From Malachius bipustulatus (lineage: Eukaryota > Arthropoda > Insecta > Coleoptera > Melyridae), in assembly GCA_910589415.1 (NCBI GenBank), contig OU342633.1:56042404-56106403 (forward strand): 64,000 nt of DNA. Direction: 5' to 3'. The notes beneath the pieces are model-generated. The model saw nothing but the letters and a program-made list of their open reading frames with translations, ran no database searches and was not told the DNA's origin. Positions 46,737 through 60,186 of the stretch are shown here, piece after piece. How positions within the stretch are numbered: position 1 is the first letter of the stretch; the number at the start of each line of letters is the position of its first letter. The translations under genes were made by a program, and so were the position numbers.

Positions 46737-49700
46737 TTAGAGGGGGCGGGTGAAATTTGCAGGGAACATGCCCTTCTCTCCGGTTGTCTCCTTCACTCCC
46801 ATCAGCCAGCCTTCCTCCTGAAATCGATCAAACAGTTTTCACAGTTCTCAGGACACTTTATTCGACCGAACAGAACGGAAAAAAAGACTCACTTGCTCCT
46901 CCGGATCGTCGTACTCGACCACATTGATGACCTCGCCGATCTCAAACGAGAGCTCGTCGACGTCCTCCTTGTTGTACTTGTAAGTGGCGGCCACCTTGTA
47001 GAGGACTCCGGCGGGCAGCTCGCCGCCGGTCGTGCCTGCAACGGGGGACGCGTCTGTGACTTCTGCCTCATCATCATCATCATCATCATCGTCTGATGCG
47101 GCCCGAGCCACCACCTTCGTCGGCGGCGGCTTATACTCACTGTCCACTTCCACGCGTACGTCGTTGAACGTCGGCGAGTTCTGGACGCTCGCCGGACGAG
47201 GCGAGCGAGGCAGGCTGCTCGATCCGTTCGTCTTCTTCACCGTGTAGGAACCTCTCTGACAGTCCGTCGCCAGCTTGTCCAGTATCATCTCCATTTCCCC
47301 GTATATCTGATTGTAGTGTTCTTATTATTATTTCAGTTAGAGGGAGGATGGAAGAGAGAGTAAAACAGAAAAGTGTCGAGAGACAAATTACCTTGGAAGT
47401 CTCGTCGTGGAAGGAGTGCTCGGCGTTGAAGAGAGACTGAAGACTGGTGACTAGGAAGAGGATGCGCGAATCGTAGAGGGCGGGCAGCTCGTCGTGCAGT
47501 TCCGAGTTGAGCATCTCGTAGGTGTGCTTCGCCTCCTCCAGCAGCTCCCTGCCCTTTGCCAGTTTGATCTCGTCGCGTTTCTTCACGTTGGTCTGCAGCG
47601 CTTGGAAACTGTGCCGCTGGCTGTCGTAGTCAACTAATTTCCGTCCCCGTTTGTCGATTTTTTTCTAAAACAAGAGTCGTTTAAAAATCAATAAATAAAA
47701 GTTGGTCGGCTCACAAAAAGCACGATTTTGGTGCCCGAGAGTTCTTATTATTACCCGCATCTCGGTGAACTGGCCCTGGTAGGTGTTGAGCGGCAGCAGG
47801 ACCTGGTCGGCCAGCTTGTTGCAGAAGTCCTGCCAGAGCATGTCGATGGACTGCGTCTGCACGTACAGCACTTCGTGGCCCGCCCATTGACCTTCGTACA
47901 CCTCGCTGACCACCTCCAGGAGCGACCGTGAAGCCGCCTGAGTCGCTACGATTTACATTTCAATTTTTGATTTAGTCGATATTTATATCAAAATCGATGA
48001 ATTGTAATGCAGCTTAGTGTCTTGATCTTTCATTCTTACATTAATATCACGGACTATCATACTCTTAAATTATTAATATGCAGGCGTTTCAAAAAAAGGC
48101 GGTCCCGTTGCTAGCATAATAATTAAAAGAAAAAAAAACAATTAAAAATAAGTGACGTTATAGTCCAATAAAGTCTAAAAAGTCATACGTATCGATTAAG
48201 AATACACATCCTTTTGATAGTTCGATTTATTTTGTTTCATATACGTGGCTTTTATAGTAACCGTCCAGTTTGTCTAAACACTCCATCCCGCATAAATAAG
48301 TATACGTCAACATTGGTTTTGAATGAGAATTAAATTAATCAGCGCAAAGGATAGAGTGTCATTACGTGAATAAATTTTCTGTAGTTGTTAGTGGCTCTCA
48401 AACTGACGTAAGCGGTTCAATTCGTTGTTTGAATGATTCCTTCAATAATTTACGCTCGTTCACAACTTGACATTTAACTGTTTGACATTTTCTGGTGAAA
48501 TTAAAAATATTAATTCGGACGGTTAGTGTGACGTCACATCTGACTTTTTAAAGTTAATCCTACTATAGGATAGTATCCAAGTCCAATCCAACAAGTGAAT
48601 TTTTTTTGTTACCTACCACTGAGCGTTCGGCGAGTACTACAGACAGCGTCATCGGCGCTTTAGCAAAGAGGTGACAAGTGACAAAAAAACAAACTATTGC
48701 TATCGCTACTACTATACCGGGGAGCTAATTCACTCACTTAATCCAAGACCGTATGCGCCTTTATACATTTTTATTAGTGACAATTCGCATAAAATTCGGG
48801 TTAATTAAATTTAAAAGTTGATCTTTTCAACCAGAAACTGATAAGTCAGCAGGTCATTGCTCGATTCTCTCTGTATTGAAATTTCAAGATATACAAAAAT
48901 GACCCTGGATTTAGTGATTCAGGATTCAGTTAATTCCCCGGTAGCCATGATTATAGCAAGGGCGCGTTATAGAGCTGACGGATTTTTTACTGCTGTTGAA
49001 AATTGAAAGGTAAATTTTAATTTGAAAATAATGAATTAATAATGAAATATCTGATAGATATATAGAAGTGGTACGTACTTCAGATTAGGAAAATAAAAAT
49101 AATACGCATGTACGCATGTCCCTCGTGAACAGCTGATGGTCATGCAGTGTTGCCAGATTCACTGGTATTTACCAACAGACGGGTAGATGATGATCAGAAT
49201 TTTTTATTATTCACCCCACATTGGTCAGAGCATGAAATGCGGTAAGCCGGCTGCTTGCACGAACGTAATAATTATTATCTGCATGATGTCAGATAGTTAC
49301 CGATTTATAAATGGTTGATGTTATCGTCAAAACATTAGTCTGTTAGTGTTGGAAATAAATTCTATTCCCTTTTAGAAGAATTAATTGCAAATAAAAAATC
49401 ATTAAATATATTTATATTACCCAAATTTAGGTACCATACTTTTATCAGCCAGATATTTAATTTGATTTTGTGGAACCGCGCGGTCCACCCAGTGTCAAAT
49501 CTCTACTACTGAAGCAGACAGAAGAAGAAAAAATAAGGCTTGCACTCATCACTTACCTCTGATACATCGAATGTAATTACTGAATTCCTTCTGAAGTTTG
49601 TTGGCGGCGTTCTGTTGTCTGTTGAAATTCAGTAAGTGTTCATCAAAGATCTCGTCGGCAGTTTTGTCCACTTTGCCCAAGTTCTGTAATATCTGCACGG

Positions 49701-52475
49701 AAAAGAAAGAAGTACTTAATAATTAATAATTAAGTAACAAAATTGCACTTAAACTAGCCATTATGTGAGCAAATGAAAATAAGGTAATTTGTAGGTCGTG
49801 GAAAAAATTTCATGTCTTTGATTGAATCCTACAATAATAAAACCGCTAAAATCCAGGGTCATTATTTACATCCGCGGCTCCTACAGTTTCACTATGGCAC
49901 CTATATAGGGGTAGAGAACATACCTATAGTAATACCAGGAAGGTATTCATTTGTTTTGCAAATGAAAGGGAAAGCCACAAAACGGCCTAAAAAACGGTTT
50001 TGAGAGTGCGGTCCTGACAAGAGGCGTCGAATAGATGCCGCGAATCACGGAAATAACCACTTCTGGCCACTTCACGATATGCCAAATAACGCTTCGAAGC
50101 GTGCCAGAGACGTACTGGCGCGATATTCGCTTTCACATATCGTGTCCAGTCCACAGGGATTGATGCAATGCTTTTTGAAATATAAATGCAAAATAAATGC
50201 AAAATTCAAAATAAAAACCTCGTGCTACTGTTAATCTCGAAGATTTTCCTTGAAAGTGAAGAAAAAAATATAAATTCGACCGTAGTGTCAAAGAGGACTT
50301 AGTTGTGACCTTGATATTAGTTTGCAATGGCTGTTTTTCGCTTCTTACCCCTATTTCGCTCCTCGGTTCCGAAAAAATTGATGAAACTTAGGAGCCGCGG
50401 ATGTAAATAATTACCAAATCCAGAAAATTGACAAAAAGGCTGACTTAACTTTCTCTGGATGACTTTTGCTGTCAAAATTTATCAATATTTAGTCATAGTT
50501 TTTAACAGGCAGGTGATAGTTGTTATTATTATAAAATTATATATCAAAATAATTTATTTAATAATTCTGATTTATTGGGAAATTTTAAAAAATAAAACAA
50601 GAGACAAAGCACTTTATCATGAACCTTATGATGACTGTGACCTGCTAATTAAAAACTATGACTAAAAATATTATTGATAAATTTTGACAGCAAAAGTCAT
50701 CCAGAGAAAGTTAAGATAAAAAGTCATGACCACCTTGATGAACCTTTTCTTGGTTATTTCTCAACCAATTTTGAATCTGAAAAATCATCTGAATAGAGAA
50801 TCGAATACTGGTTTTGAATATACAAAAATATATACAGGGTGCTATTCATTTTTCTAAGGGTGGGGGCTGTAACTTAGGGGATGTTGGAGTGGGGGTTGTT
50901 TTCATGCTGTCATGTTATACAGCTTGAAAAATTATAATGATATGCCTTATATTCGGCTCGATTATCTCAACCTGTATATATGAGATATGGCCTGGTCAAT
51001 TAAGTCTGGGACACCCGGTATATAATATACAGTTCAACCCACTGTAATTATATATTTTGAGAAAATTCTATTAATATAAACGCATGTATATTAATAAAGA
51101 ATGGGAATAAGTGTATCTGTAGGTATAATATAGCACTCGTCAGCACCCGTCCATTACTCTTTACTAAATAATAATAAAAATTTATGATGGTGTTTAATTT
51201 TGCTTCATCTTTTTTATTTTTTAAAAACAATATTTATATCTTTGTGTGTATAATACCTACCTGATCAATCAAGTGTATATCTTCCTGTACCTAAGGTCGG
51301 TAGGTCTTATATTATGTTCAGAGAGTGTACTACTTGCCTCTTTATTAGTGGGCATTTAAATCAGACAGAATGAAATCGAAGATGAATATAATTTGCCATG
51401 AATATTCCAGTAAACTCTTTTAACTATTATAGGCAGGCACACGACACGTTATTATTAGATAATACCTATAAACAACTTTTGTGATATCACCACGCTTTTA
51501 CATAATATATTATACTTTACATAATAGGATGTAATTTATTGATATATGGTGTCGTTTTTATTCGGTTATAAACAACATTTCATCAATTCATCGCAGGCAG
51601 GCCCGACGATTTTGTCATCACGCGCAGCTTAAATTTTTACGAAAAAAAAAAACAAAAAGAAATTCCACCATCATCAAGAGAGGTTATCCCTTTCTTTCTT
51701 ATTTTCTTATCATCATTATCCTCGTCACGCAGTCTTGTTCATTTGAATTTCGTATTTCGTTAATGGGGAAGGTGTGCGCGGAGGCGCGCGTAGCAATTTC
51801 GTTACAATTTCAAATAATTTCAGCAAGAAAAAATTTAATAACAAATTAGATAAATCATTAATTTAACAACACGGAAAGTCATTAATAGTAGATCTAGATA
51901 CTCATTATGTAAAAAAAAAGACGGGTAAAGGTGCCTACTTAATCGACAGGACAAGATGCACGAAGACGACCTCCGGAAGCTATTATTATTCAAACGATCA
52001 GAAAGTCCGCTCGCGAAACTAAACTAATTGGATTCAAAATATTCATTCATATAACATTATTAATATTATGTAGGTACTTACCTACCCATTAATACCGACC
52101 GTATATAAATACATAAAATGTAGGTATGCATAATGTAATATACCCAATAGAGGTATAATAGTTATCGGTATAGGTAAGGTATAATAAAAATAATGGAAGG
52201 TATAATAATATACGGAAATAAATAATAGAGGACGCCAGGCTAGCTAAGCTAGCTAGATACCGACGAGAGATGACCAGATGACCTCTTTAGTAGTTTCTCT
52301 TCTCTCCTCTTTTAGTTTAGATAAGCGAGCACTTCCCCTCCACGCAAATATTATTTCCCTGTTAAATGTGCGTTACGATTTCTTCTTCGATTTCGAAAAT
52401 GCTCACCTTTTCTTTCGCCCTGCCAGCGTGCTTCTGGACCGATTTGGCTATTAGAGACCCTCTGCTTTCTGCCAT
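46737..52475 (-). CDS. Amph: Amphiphysin (BIN1 family), BAR and SH3 protein
   Basis: Six exons on the minus strand: 52475-52407, 49692-49557, 47945-47755, 47664-47392, 47306-46893 and 46817-46737. Phases agree, giving 387 residues. It starts [20 protein letters not shown], as fly Amphiphysin does. Residues about 10-245 form the BAR domain ([69 protein letters not shown]). A short linker has eight consecutive Asp from a GAT run (47070-47093). Residues about 319-387 form the SH3 domain ([19 protein letters not shown] ... [20 protein letters not shown]), ending RPL-stop. The acceptor of exon 3 is taken at 47945 because only that keeps phase. No clathrin/AP2-binding insert is visible, as in flies. 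By family knowledge it shapes membranes (muscle T-tubules). The large first and second introns hold MITEs. Confidence 0.97.
49851..50421. mobile_element. MITE in Amph intron 1
   Basis: ATCCAGGGTCATTATTTACA...CGCGGCTCCTA (49851-49885) is inverted relative to TAGGAGCCGCGGATGTAAAT...AATCCAG (50388-50421). The arms are about 33 bp with a few mismatches. No credible gene lies inside. Confidence 0.75.
50445..50714. mobile_element. short foldback/MITE in Amph intron 1, ~60-bp arms
   Basis: TTAACTTTCTCTGGATGACT, with TTTGCTGTCAAAATTTATCA following, is complementary to the right end, which terminates CATCCAGAGAAAGTTAA. The arms are almost perfect. It lies 24 bp from the preceding MITE. Confidence 0.8.
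50831..51025. mobile_element. short element with TATACAGGGTG ends
   Basis: It begins TATACAGGGTGCTATTC and ends GGGACACCCGGTATATA. Only the outer ~11 bp are clearly inverted. It belongs by ends to the same TACAGGGTG group as 3377, 4259 and 39058. Confidence 0.55.
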
Positions 52476-55400
52476 CTTGAAAAACGTCAAACACTCACTG
52501 GCATAAATATTCTTAGCCGCCGTGTTCAATTCCGTCCGTCCGATCCGAGATTGTTGTTCGTTCGGTTCGCTTATTCAACTTATAGGAGTAGGTACTAATT
52601 TTACTTCACTTCATTTATGCAACTCCAGCCGACGAAATTATTATTATTATTATTATTAGTTAATTCCGAGCCTAACGTGAACGTACAAACTATTAACAAC
52701 ACACTCAACAAAAACTAAAACTTTCTCATAACTTAAATTATTAATTTTAGGTATTTTCACTCCGCCGAATCGCGTCAAACTGTGGAAAAATGAAAAATGC
52801 TTCAATTTGTTTTTTTTTTACTTTAGCTCTACCTACTTAACTTTCCGCGATCTGAGAAGGAAAGGAGCGTCGCTCGGACGGTCGTCGGTCGAGTCCGTGT
52901 AATGTTTAATTTAATCGTGTTGGTGTTTGTTATAAACTTAAACTTATTATTATTAAGTAGGTAGGTAGGTGTAGAGGTATGATGTGTGATGTGTGTGAGT
53001 ATGAGTAGATTGAACGGACTCCCGACCCGACTACTCGGACTCGGACTCACACTCAACTGTTAGGTACTCGACGTAAAAAATATACTGTCCTCTGTCGTAC
53101 CTTATGTATGTAGTAGGTATGAGTGGAAGTTTTATACCTGTCGTAGTCGTACCGCCTGTTTTTACTTTACATAATAATAATAATTGAATTAACATACTCA
53201 CACATACAAGAACACCCTCGCACACTAGCCTATAATATTATACCTACCAGCACGCTGCCGTCAGTCGACGTCGTCCGTCAAAACATTAAACACTTTATTA
53301 TTATTGCAACATTATACCTCTACCTAACCTACCAATAAACTAGAGTATTTTTTATTAACTATAATATAGTTATAATTAAAAATCTAATAACATGTGTACC
53401 TATAAAATTGTTTAAGGTAAAAAGTAAATGAACTTTATTTATTGTACTTAATCGACCAATCAACGGGATAATATGGACCACCACCATATTGGGTACCTCA
53501 TCCTCCACCTATTTTCAACCTGTTAATTTTTCCAGATGTTTTTAAATTTAAAGAGTTGTTGATCGTGAAGATATGAATTATTTTGGTAACTGCGTAATAA
53601 TAATAATTTGATAAACACTTGAAGAAAACCTCGAAACGTTGAATTCATCCATGACAGTAATAGGCCAATACAAATTCAAATTTCGCGCGCTTATGAGATC
53701 CACTACTGCCGTCATTGCGCCGATTGGACGAAAATAATACCGCCGTGAGGACTGCCAGAGGAAATCATTAGCTCGCTTTCGAAAAACATATATTTTTTTT
53801 GTTTTGACGTGGCTTCTGAATGAAATCATGGCCTCTAATTCTTTTATTAGCCGCTGCGAATCTGAAAACAATTTTATTTATTATTATTACTATACATAAT
53901 TAATAATTATAAAAAATTAGATGTTACCTTTATGGTTCTAAATTTAATGAAATAATGTTCAACGTGACAACAGGGTACGCGTAATTTTAAGGTTATTTAC
54001 TACTGCAGCGCTAGTGCTACGATTTCTGCCCGCCGTAAAAATCGCAAGATTTTGACAGATGAAAATACTAAATATTTTAATTTAAAACATTGCGTGCGTT
54101 GCGGTGTCGTTTTATCGTACGACTTTTGCGGACAACGCGTCTACTGAGGACACTCTCATTGCTTTGCATGTGTTTTATTTTAATCGTTCCCCGTAACGCA
54201 CGCACGCAACGCAGTCCCCGGATGCAGCTAGGACGCGGCGTAAAGTAGTAAGCGTCAGTGTCGGTAATACAGGTACCCTAGAAAAAAAGTCGATAATTTG
54301 GCACGCTCTTTTAAAATAGATTGTCTGTCATCTGTCAATGGGGAATTGAGGCTGGGCTAGGCCGTTGTTATGGTGCCGTGACTGCCGTGGAGATAAGTGG
54401 GACACTAAATCCTCCGTGATTGCTTTGGTCTTCTGCATCTGCACTCTGCAGTGAAAAAATTAACTTAAAATATGAAAATCATTAACACATAACACTCGAA
54501 TTTATCATTTTATGAAAACGTAAAATGAGCCTTATTGTGGATGAATTATCTTGACGATTGTTGTCACTTTAACATGGCAGTGCAGTCACTGCCCTGGTGT
54601 TCCTAATAAAGATTCTATTTTATTCTCTCCTGTTTTTTTAGAATTCTTTATATCTCTATTCTTATACATAAATACAATTCTGAAGTTCCAATGTTTTATT
54701 TTTTCCTATCGCATACCTATCTTCTCAGGCATCTGGATTTCTAATTGTGCAATTAGAAATAAGAAGACTTCACTGCTTGCTGGGCTTTATTTGTAACTTT
54801 TTTTTAATGATCCATGAATAGGGTTTTATTTTATGCTGTTAGGAGAGAGAGAGAGAGGGGGGGGGGAGATAGAGAGAGAGAGTAAAAAAAAAACATGTAT
54901 TAATGACAAACAAATAAAAAGGCTAAAATATTTATTAATTTAATTCATATTAACAAAAATATCAAATGAAAAAGTCGAATATGTAATTGAATGTTGGGTG
55001 GAATACCAAAATATATAAAAGGCATCCTCCAATAGAAATACCTACACACAAGACAAGTAGTATGATAATAATTTAAATTTTAAATAAATCAGAGAGAACG
55101 AGAGAGATTGTGTAAGTATATAAATATGTATGTACTTATGTAATTTATGTACGTATGTAATATTATGTTGTGTCAATTAAATTTATCTCCAGGAGATTGG
55201 GCAACCTGTCCTGTAACGCATACCACTGCAGTGTATGACAATAATAATAAGACAAACCGACTGTTTTGTTATTCTGACTGACCGGGGACTAACTAATTAA
55301 CTAACTAACTGTGTGTCTTATCTACTTATTTTTTATGATAATACATTATTAATGATACATTAATAATAATAAAAATACAGCAGCAAAGAGCATGTTGTTG

Positions 55401-58400
55401 TTGTTGTTGTTGTGTATATAAATAATAAATTGATAACTAATTAACTACCTAAGTACCTATATTAGCAAGTCTACCAGTCTTGTGAGGATCTTTTCTGTTT
55501 CTTCTTCATCTTCAAAATTGACTTATCACATTATTAGGTAGGTACCTACTGTTGAAATTTCATCCCCTCTACTTACATCTGTTTTGTTCGTTTATCATCG
55601 TACATTTTATTGCGTGAGAATATTTTGCAAACAAATTGACATAAAATAAAGAGTATCGCCCATAACTTGTCAACTGTCACAACAATTCAGACATTTCCTC
55701 ACTTTACACATTTTTTATTACTACTTCTTCTTTAAAAGATAAATAATTATTTTTGTTGTTTTTTAATTTTTTTTTTAAAGATATTTTCTCTAGCATAATG
55801 CAGTTTTATTTTTTCCAGGAACTCTGAGGGGTATCTCATATCTCTTCTATAAAATGAGTGAGTTCCAGGGAACCTTTTCCCATTCAATTTTTTTTATTTC
55901 ATTATACATTATACTCCAAAATAATTTTAAATAATGGCCATTGTGATCCTGCACTTGAATTTGTATATAAAAATGTAATAAGTACCTACTTAAATTTTAT
56001 AAAAAAAAAATAAAAAATTCACTTCAATATGTCTTGAATGGTACCGATTCATTCATAATTCTGGGGTACCTACTACTGAGTGAGGTGCCACGACATGTCG
56101 AATTTAAGGGTTACAAACAGTGGGGAAATGTTTAGAATAAAACTGTGCACATATTTTTGTGATTGGGAAAAAGTCCAAAACCTGGAGACTCTCTTCATTT
56201 AAATATTCTTCCTTTAGCCATATCTTTTTTATTATTGAAAATGAATACAATTATTTGTTGTAGGTTAACATAGGTCTCCTCATGGGCTACCATTACTTGA
56301 TCGACATTTCAGAAATTTTCAAAGTCCACTTCATCTCAGCAGGGTTTTCGTGGTTTTCAACTTTTGTTTTTTCTCATGGTTGCCGTACAGGTTTTTCATG
56401 TAATGCGGCATTAAAAAAATTAGGACAACCAAAATTCTTACAAATCTTAAATTAAATTTGCGATTAAATGTTTTTTCTTATAAAGGGGAAACGAAATTTA
56501 AATTTTTTGAATGCATTAGATTTTTGGTTTGCTCAATTTTTGCCATGAGAAAAAGAAAAATTAACTATGAAAACTGTGGATCTAGTAGGCTTGGCAAATT
56601 TTTTAAATGTGGAATGACTCACAATAAGTAATTCTGCAAAAAATAGTTTTTTCTATTTTCAATAATAATTATTAAAGATATAGCAAACCTTTATGTCATC
56701 AAAAATGATATAATCACATTTTTATGAAGGCGGTGCTTGAAATTTACTAATATTCACTACGTACGCAAACAAGAAATTATTTTGCTTTGAATATGTGAAA
56801 TTAAAATTTTGAATGTGAAATTATTATTTAACGTTTGTCTCCCCAGAAAAACCCGGACAGCAAATTTACAATAATTGTGAACACTCTCATCTGACGATCG
56901 GACCATTTAGCCGAATCCACGGATAAGAGTGGCGGTCGATTACACGAGTGATTGTTGCGACATTTGAAATGTTACAATGTTAGGACACTCAACAAGACTG
57001 GCGACTTTCCGTTTCTAACAATAATTAAAGTAATAATAATAATAATAATAATTACGAAATAACAGAAAGAGTCTTCTTACTTCTTACGATTATGATTATG
57101 AACCAACTTTTGACACCCATGAAGAAATGTACCAAGTGCATGCGACGATAACAACAACAATTAATTATTTATCGTCATCGTCGTCTTGCCAGAAAATTTA
57201 CAGAATATTTCATTACACACACGGTCGATTGTGTTGAGATGGACAACTTGATGACTGTTCCCAATAATAATAATAATAATAATTTAATAACGATAATCAA
57301 TTAATCAATCAATTAATTAATTAATCAATTATTTACAGACTTAAATCGGTACTATTATAATAATTATATTATACTTCTTATTCATGAAGAAATTACAATG
57401 ACAGTATGTAGTTATTTGGCTCATTAAATGTCCCATTATGATTACGAGATAACCGACCAGATGATGATAGCAGATGATTTGTCTCGTCAGGAATCGATTA
57501 ACAGAGTTGTTTAATTTCTATAATAATTGTCATGATTTCTTTATGAATATGAACATAAGAGATAAATTATTATTACAAGATCATTTTTTTTTTCACTTAA
57601 ACAAAAGAAGCACTCGAGTCTGTTAGTCTAAATCATCTCCGCCAGGTGTTTTTTTTTTCAGTTAATTTAATTGATAATAATAATTATTACTTTCCGACCA
57701 TTCAAATAAAAGTAACATCCAACATATATTCAGTCTGGTGTTGCCACCCTTTCCCCTTTTCCTAGAAATGGCAGGACTGTTCAAACGCACAGTTCTCTCA
57801 TGGTGCAAAACATTAACTAATTTACTGCGCTTGCGTTCGTGTCTGACCCTTTCAGCAGGGTCCTGCCCTGATTATTTCATTCCAACAGGCGTTTGTTTTC
57901 TTTTCACGCACGCCCTACCGAAAAGATCAACACACTTTACAACAAACTGCGTCTCTTATTTATTTATTTTTTTCACATTATTTTCTGCTCTCATTTTTTT
58001 ATACACATTTCAACTAAAAGGATAACCAAGAAAACGCACACGAAAACATTACAAGTAAAATTAAAAAATTAATTAATTTAAAAGAACGAAATAAAAATTG
58101 AACGTAAAACTGGGGGTAGAGGTGTGGGTGCGTGCGGTTTTTTCTTGATCTGTCATTCTTCTTTTTATAAATAATTGTTGTTACGATAATAATAATTAAT
58201 TAGAATAATAAATACGGGGGGGGGGGGGGGGGGGGAGTTCCATGGCAAATCAGACGGTCCGATTTTTTTTTGATTTCCTCAATTTTTAGTACGTACCCCT
58301 CAAAATAAGTCTTTCTGGTAAATTATGAGATTTTTTAAATTACACAATTATGTACCGACCTACTTGTAAAAAAAATTTCAAATTGCGAAAAAAGCACAAT

Positions 58401-59248
58401 TTTCTTAATAATGGCACAAACTGCAAATTAAAGCTTTTTGTTAAATTTTTGTTTTGTTTCAAGAAGGCCTTTATATAAAAAAATACACAGTAAACTATGG
58501 AGGGCCCACGATCAAATTGGTCTTAAAAGATTGATAGTTTAAAATAAAAAAAAAAAATAAAAAAAATTAAAAAATCACTCTCAAAAACACTTCCAATATT
58601 TTTTTGTATTTTTTCTGTGAAGGCCTAAAAACAAATTTTTTTTTTAATGAAAAACATCTCCAAATTTACTGGAAAGACTCTTTTGAGAGACATTTTTATT
58701 AAAAAATGTCAAAAAAAATTGAGGAAACCGACAATCAAAAGTTTTCAAACCGTCCGATGTGGCATACGTGGCCTACTACGTGCCTACACAGACAATAATA
58801 ACATAAACTTGAATCTAACGGATCGATAAAAGAGCAAAGAACCGCTAAGAGGGCCGGCCCGAAAGACACTCAAACTAAACGGGGGCAGGTGTATGTGTAT
58901 TATACGAGTCAGATGAATGAAAGTGGTTTGTTTGGTTGGTGGTTTTGGTGGCATGATAAAAATAAGTTGTCCGTTCCGACACACAGAGCAATGAGCAGAT
59001 GAGCCGGGCGCAGGCTCCAGCGGTCACGCCGTCTTCCGACCCGACCCCCCGACGGGCAGAGAGGCGCTTCCGTGACCTGCGGCGACGGCGGCGGCAGCGA
59101 TGGGTGGAGCAAGTGGACACGAAGGCAGAAACGGCGGAGACCTGAGCGCTCGCAACGCGCGACGGCGGCACGAGCCGGGCCACGGATTGGATTAGCTGGC
59201 GCCCTGCGAGGGGGGGTGTCTGGCCGCGGACGGCGCACCCTCTCTGTG
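52476..59248. other. intergenic region between Amph and ZSWIM8 (5' ends/3' UTRs possible)
   Basis: No gene is recognisable. 52476-53300 is upstream of Amph and has a GC-richer patch (52840-52905) that may be promoter or 5' UTR. A 97-codon minus frame at 53578-53871 has balanced composition but no domain. 54060-54210 has an inverted GCGTGCGTTGCG pair. Simple repeats include GA runs with a G-run (54843-54888), (GTT)n near 55395, TAA runs near 57040 and 57265, and a G20 run at 58216-58235. The ZSWIM8 3' UTR probably extends into the right part. Confidence 0.4.
58216..58235. repeat. G20 homopolymer
   Basis: Twenty consecutive G in an AT-rich context, within the possible 3' UTR/downstream flank of ZSWIM8. 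On the ZSWIM8 strand it is C20. Length is likely polymorphic or error-prone. Confidence 0.85.
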
Positions 59249-60102
59249 TCATTTGGTGTTGGTCTGGATCGCATTGTTTATCTGCATCCACAGCTCCTTC
59301 TTGCATGACTTGGACCTGCGCACAATACAACAACAAGTCAATCATTTTGAATTTGTTCAAATTCATCCTCTAACTTTTCTCATTAATTTATCAAGGGCTG
59401 TTTTTTTTTATTTATTCACTCGATTATCACAAAAAATTAAAGCCCAATGTACAATGTTTATGTAAAATGTAAAGGGTTCGCCCTTATATTGATTGTAAAA
59501 TAAATAAATAAATAAATAAGAATCTGAAAAAAAATCAAAAGGATTTTTTCAGTCTTTGCTGAAATATCATGAAAAAATTAAAAAATCGCACCTCTTGATG
59601 GACTGCAGCCACTCCTTGAACTGCGCCTGGCCGTCGGGCGTCAGATGAAACGCCGCCTTGGCCGAGACGACGGTCGCGACAAACTCCTCGTGATCGGCCG
59701 CGGTCAGGTGGTAGAGCTTCTGGTGCATGCACTGGATGTACATCTGCTGGCATTTCTGCACGAGCGGCTGGACGGCGGTACGTAGGTGCTGCTGCATGGG
59801 CGGACCCGGTCGTGCCGCCCAAGCCATCACCTCCAGCGCCACGTCGTGCAGCAAGAACGGCGACACCAGAGAGTTCACCGCCGACACGCAGAAATGATGC
59901 ACGTACTGGACACCTGCAGAAATAAGCAAATCGGACGGTCGTTCATTATTTTTATCATCTTTCTCTCCCTCCCCCCACTCTCTTCATCTCCCTACCCCCC
60001 CCCCCCTCTCTGTTTCCTCTTTGATAGTTTGCATCTTTGAAACGAAAAAAAAAATGCAAAACTTCAACAATCAACCTTAATATTTGACTTTCCCCTCTCC
60101 AC

Positions 60103-60186
<84 letters not shown>

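Noticed and set aside
49142..49200. hAT end CAGTGTTGCCAG in Amph intron 1
   Set aside because: No matching inverted end or 8-bp duplication was found nearby; a single 10-bp match is weak.
53578..53871. 97-codon minus-strand ORF upstream of Amph
   Set aside because: No recognisable domain, no clear splice sites, and isolated in repeat-rich DNA; left as unassigned sequence.
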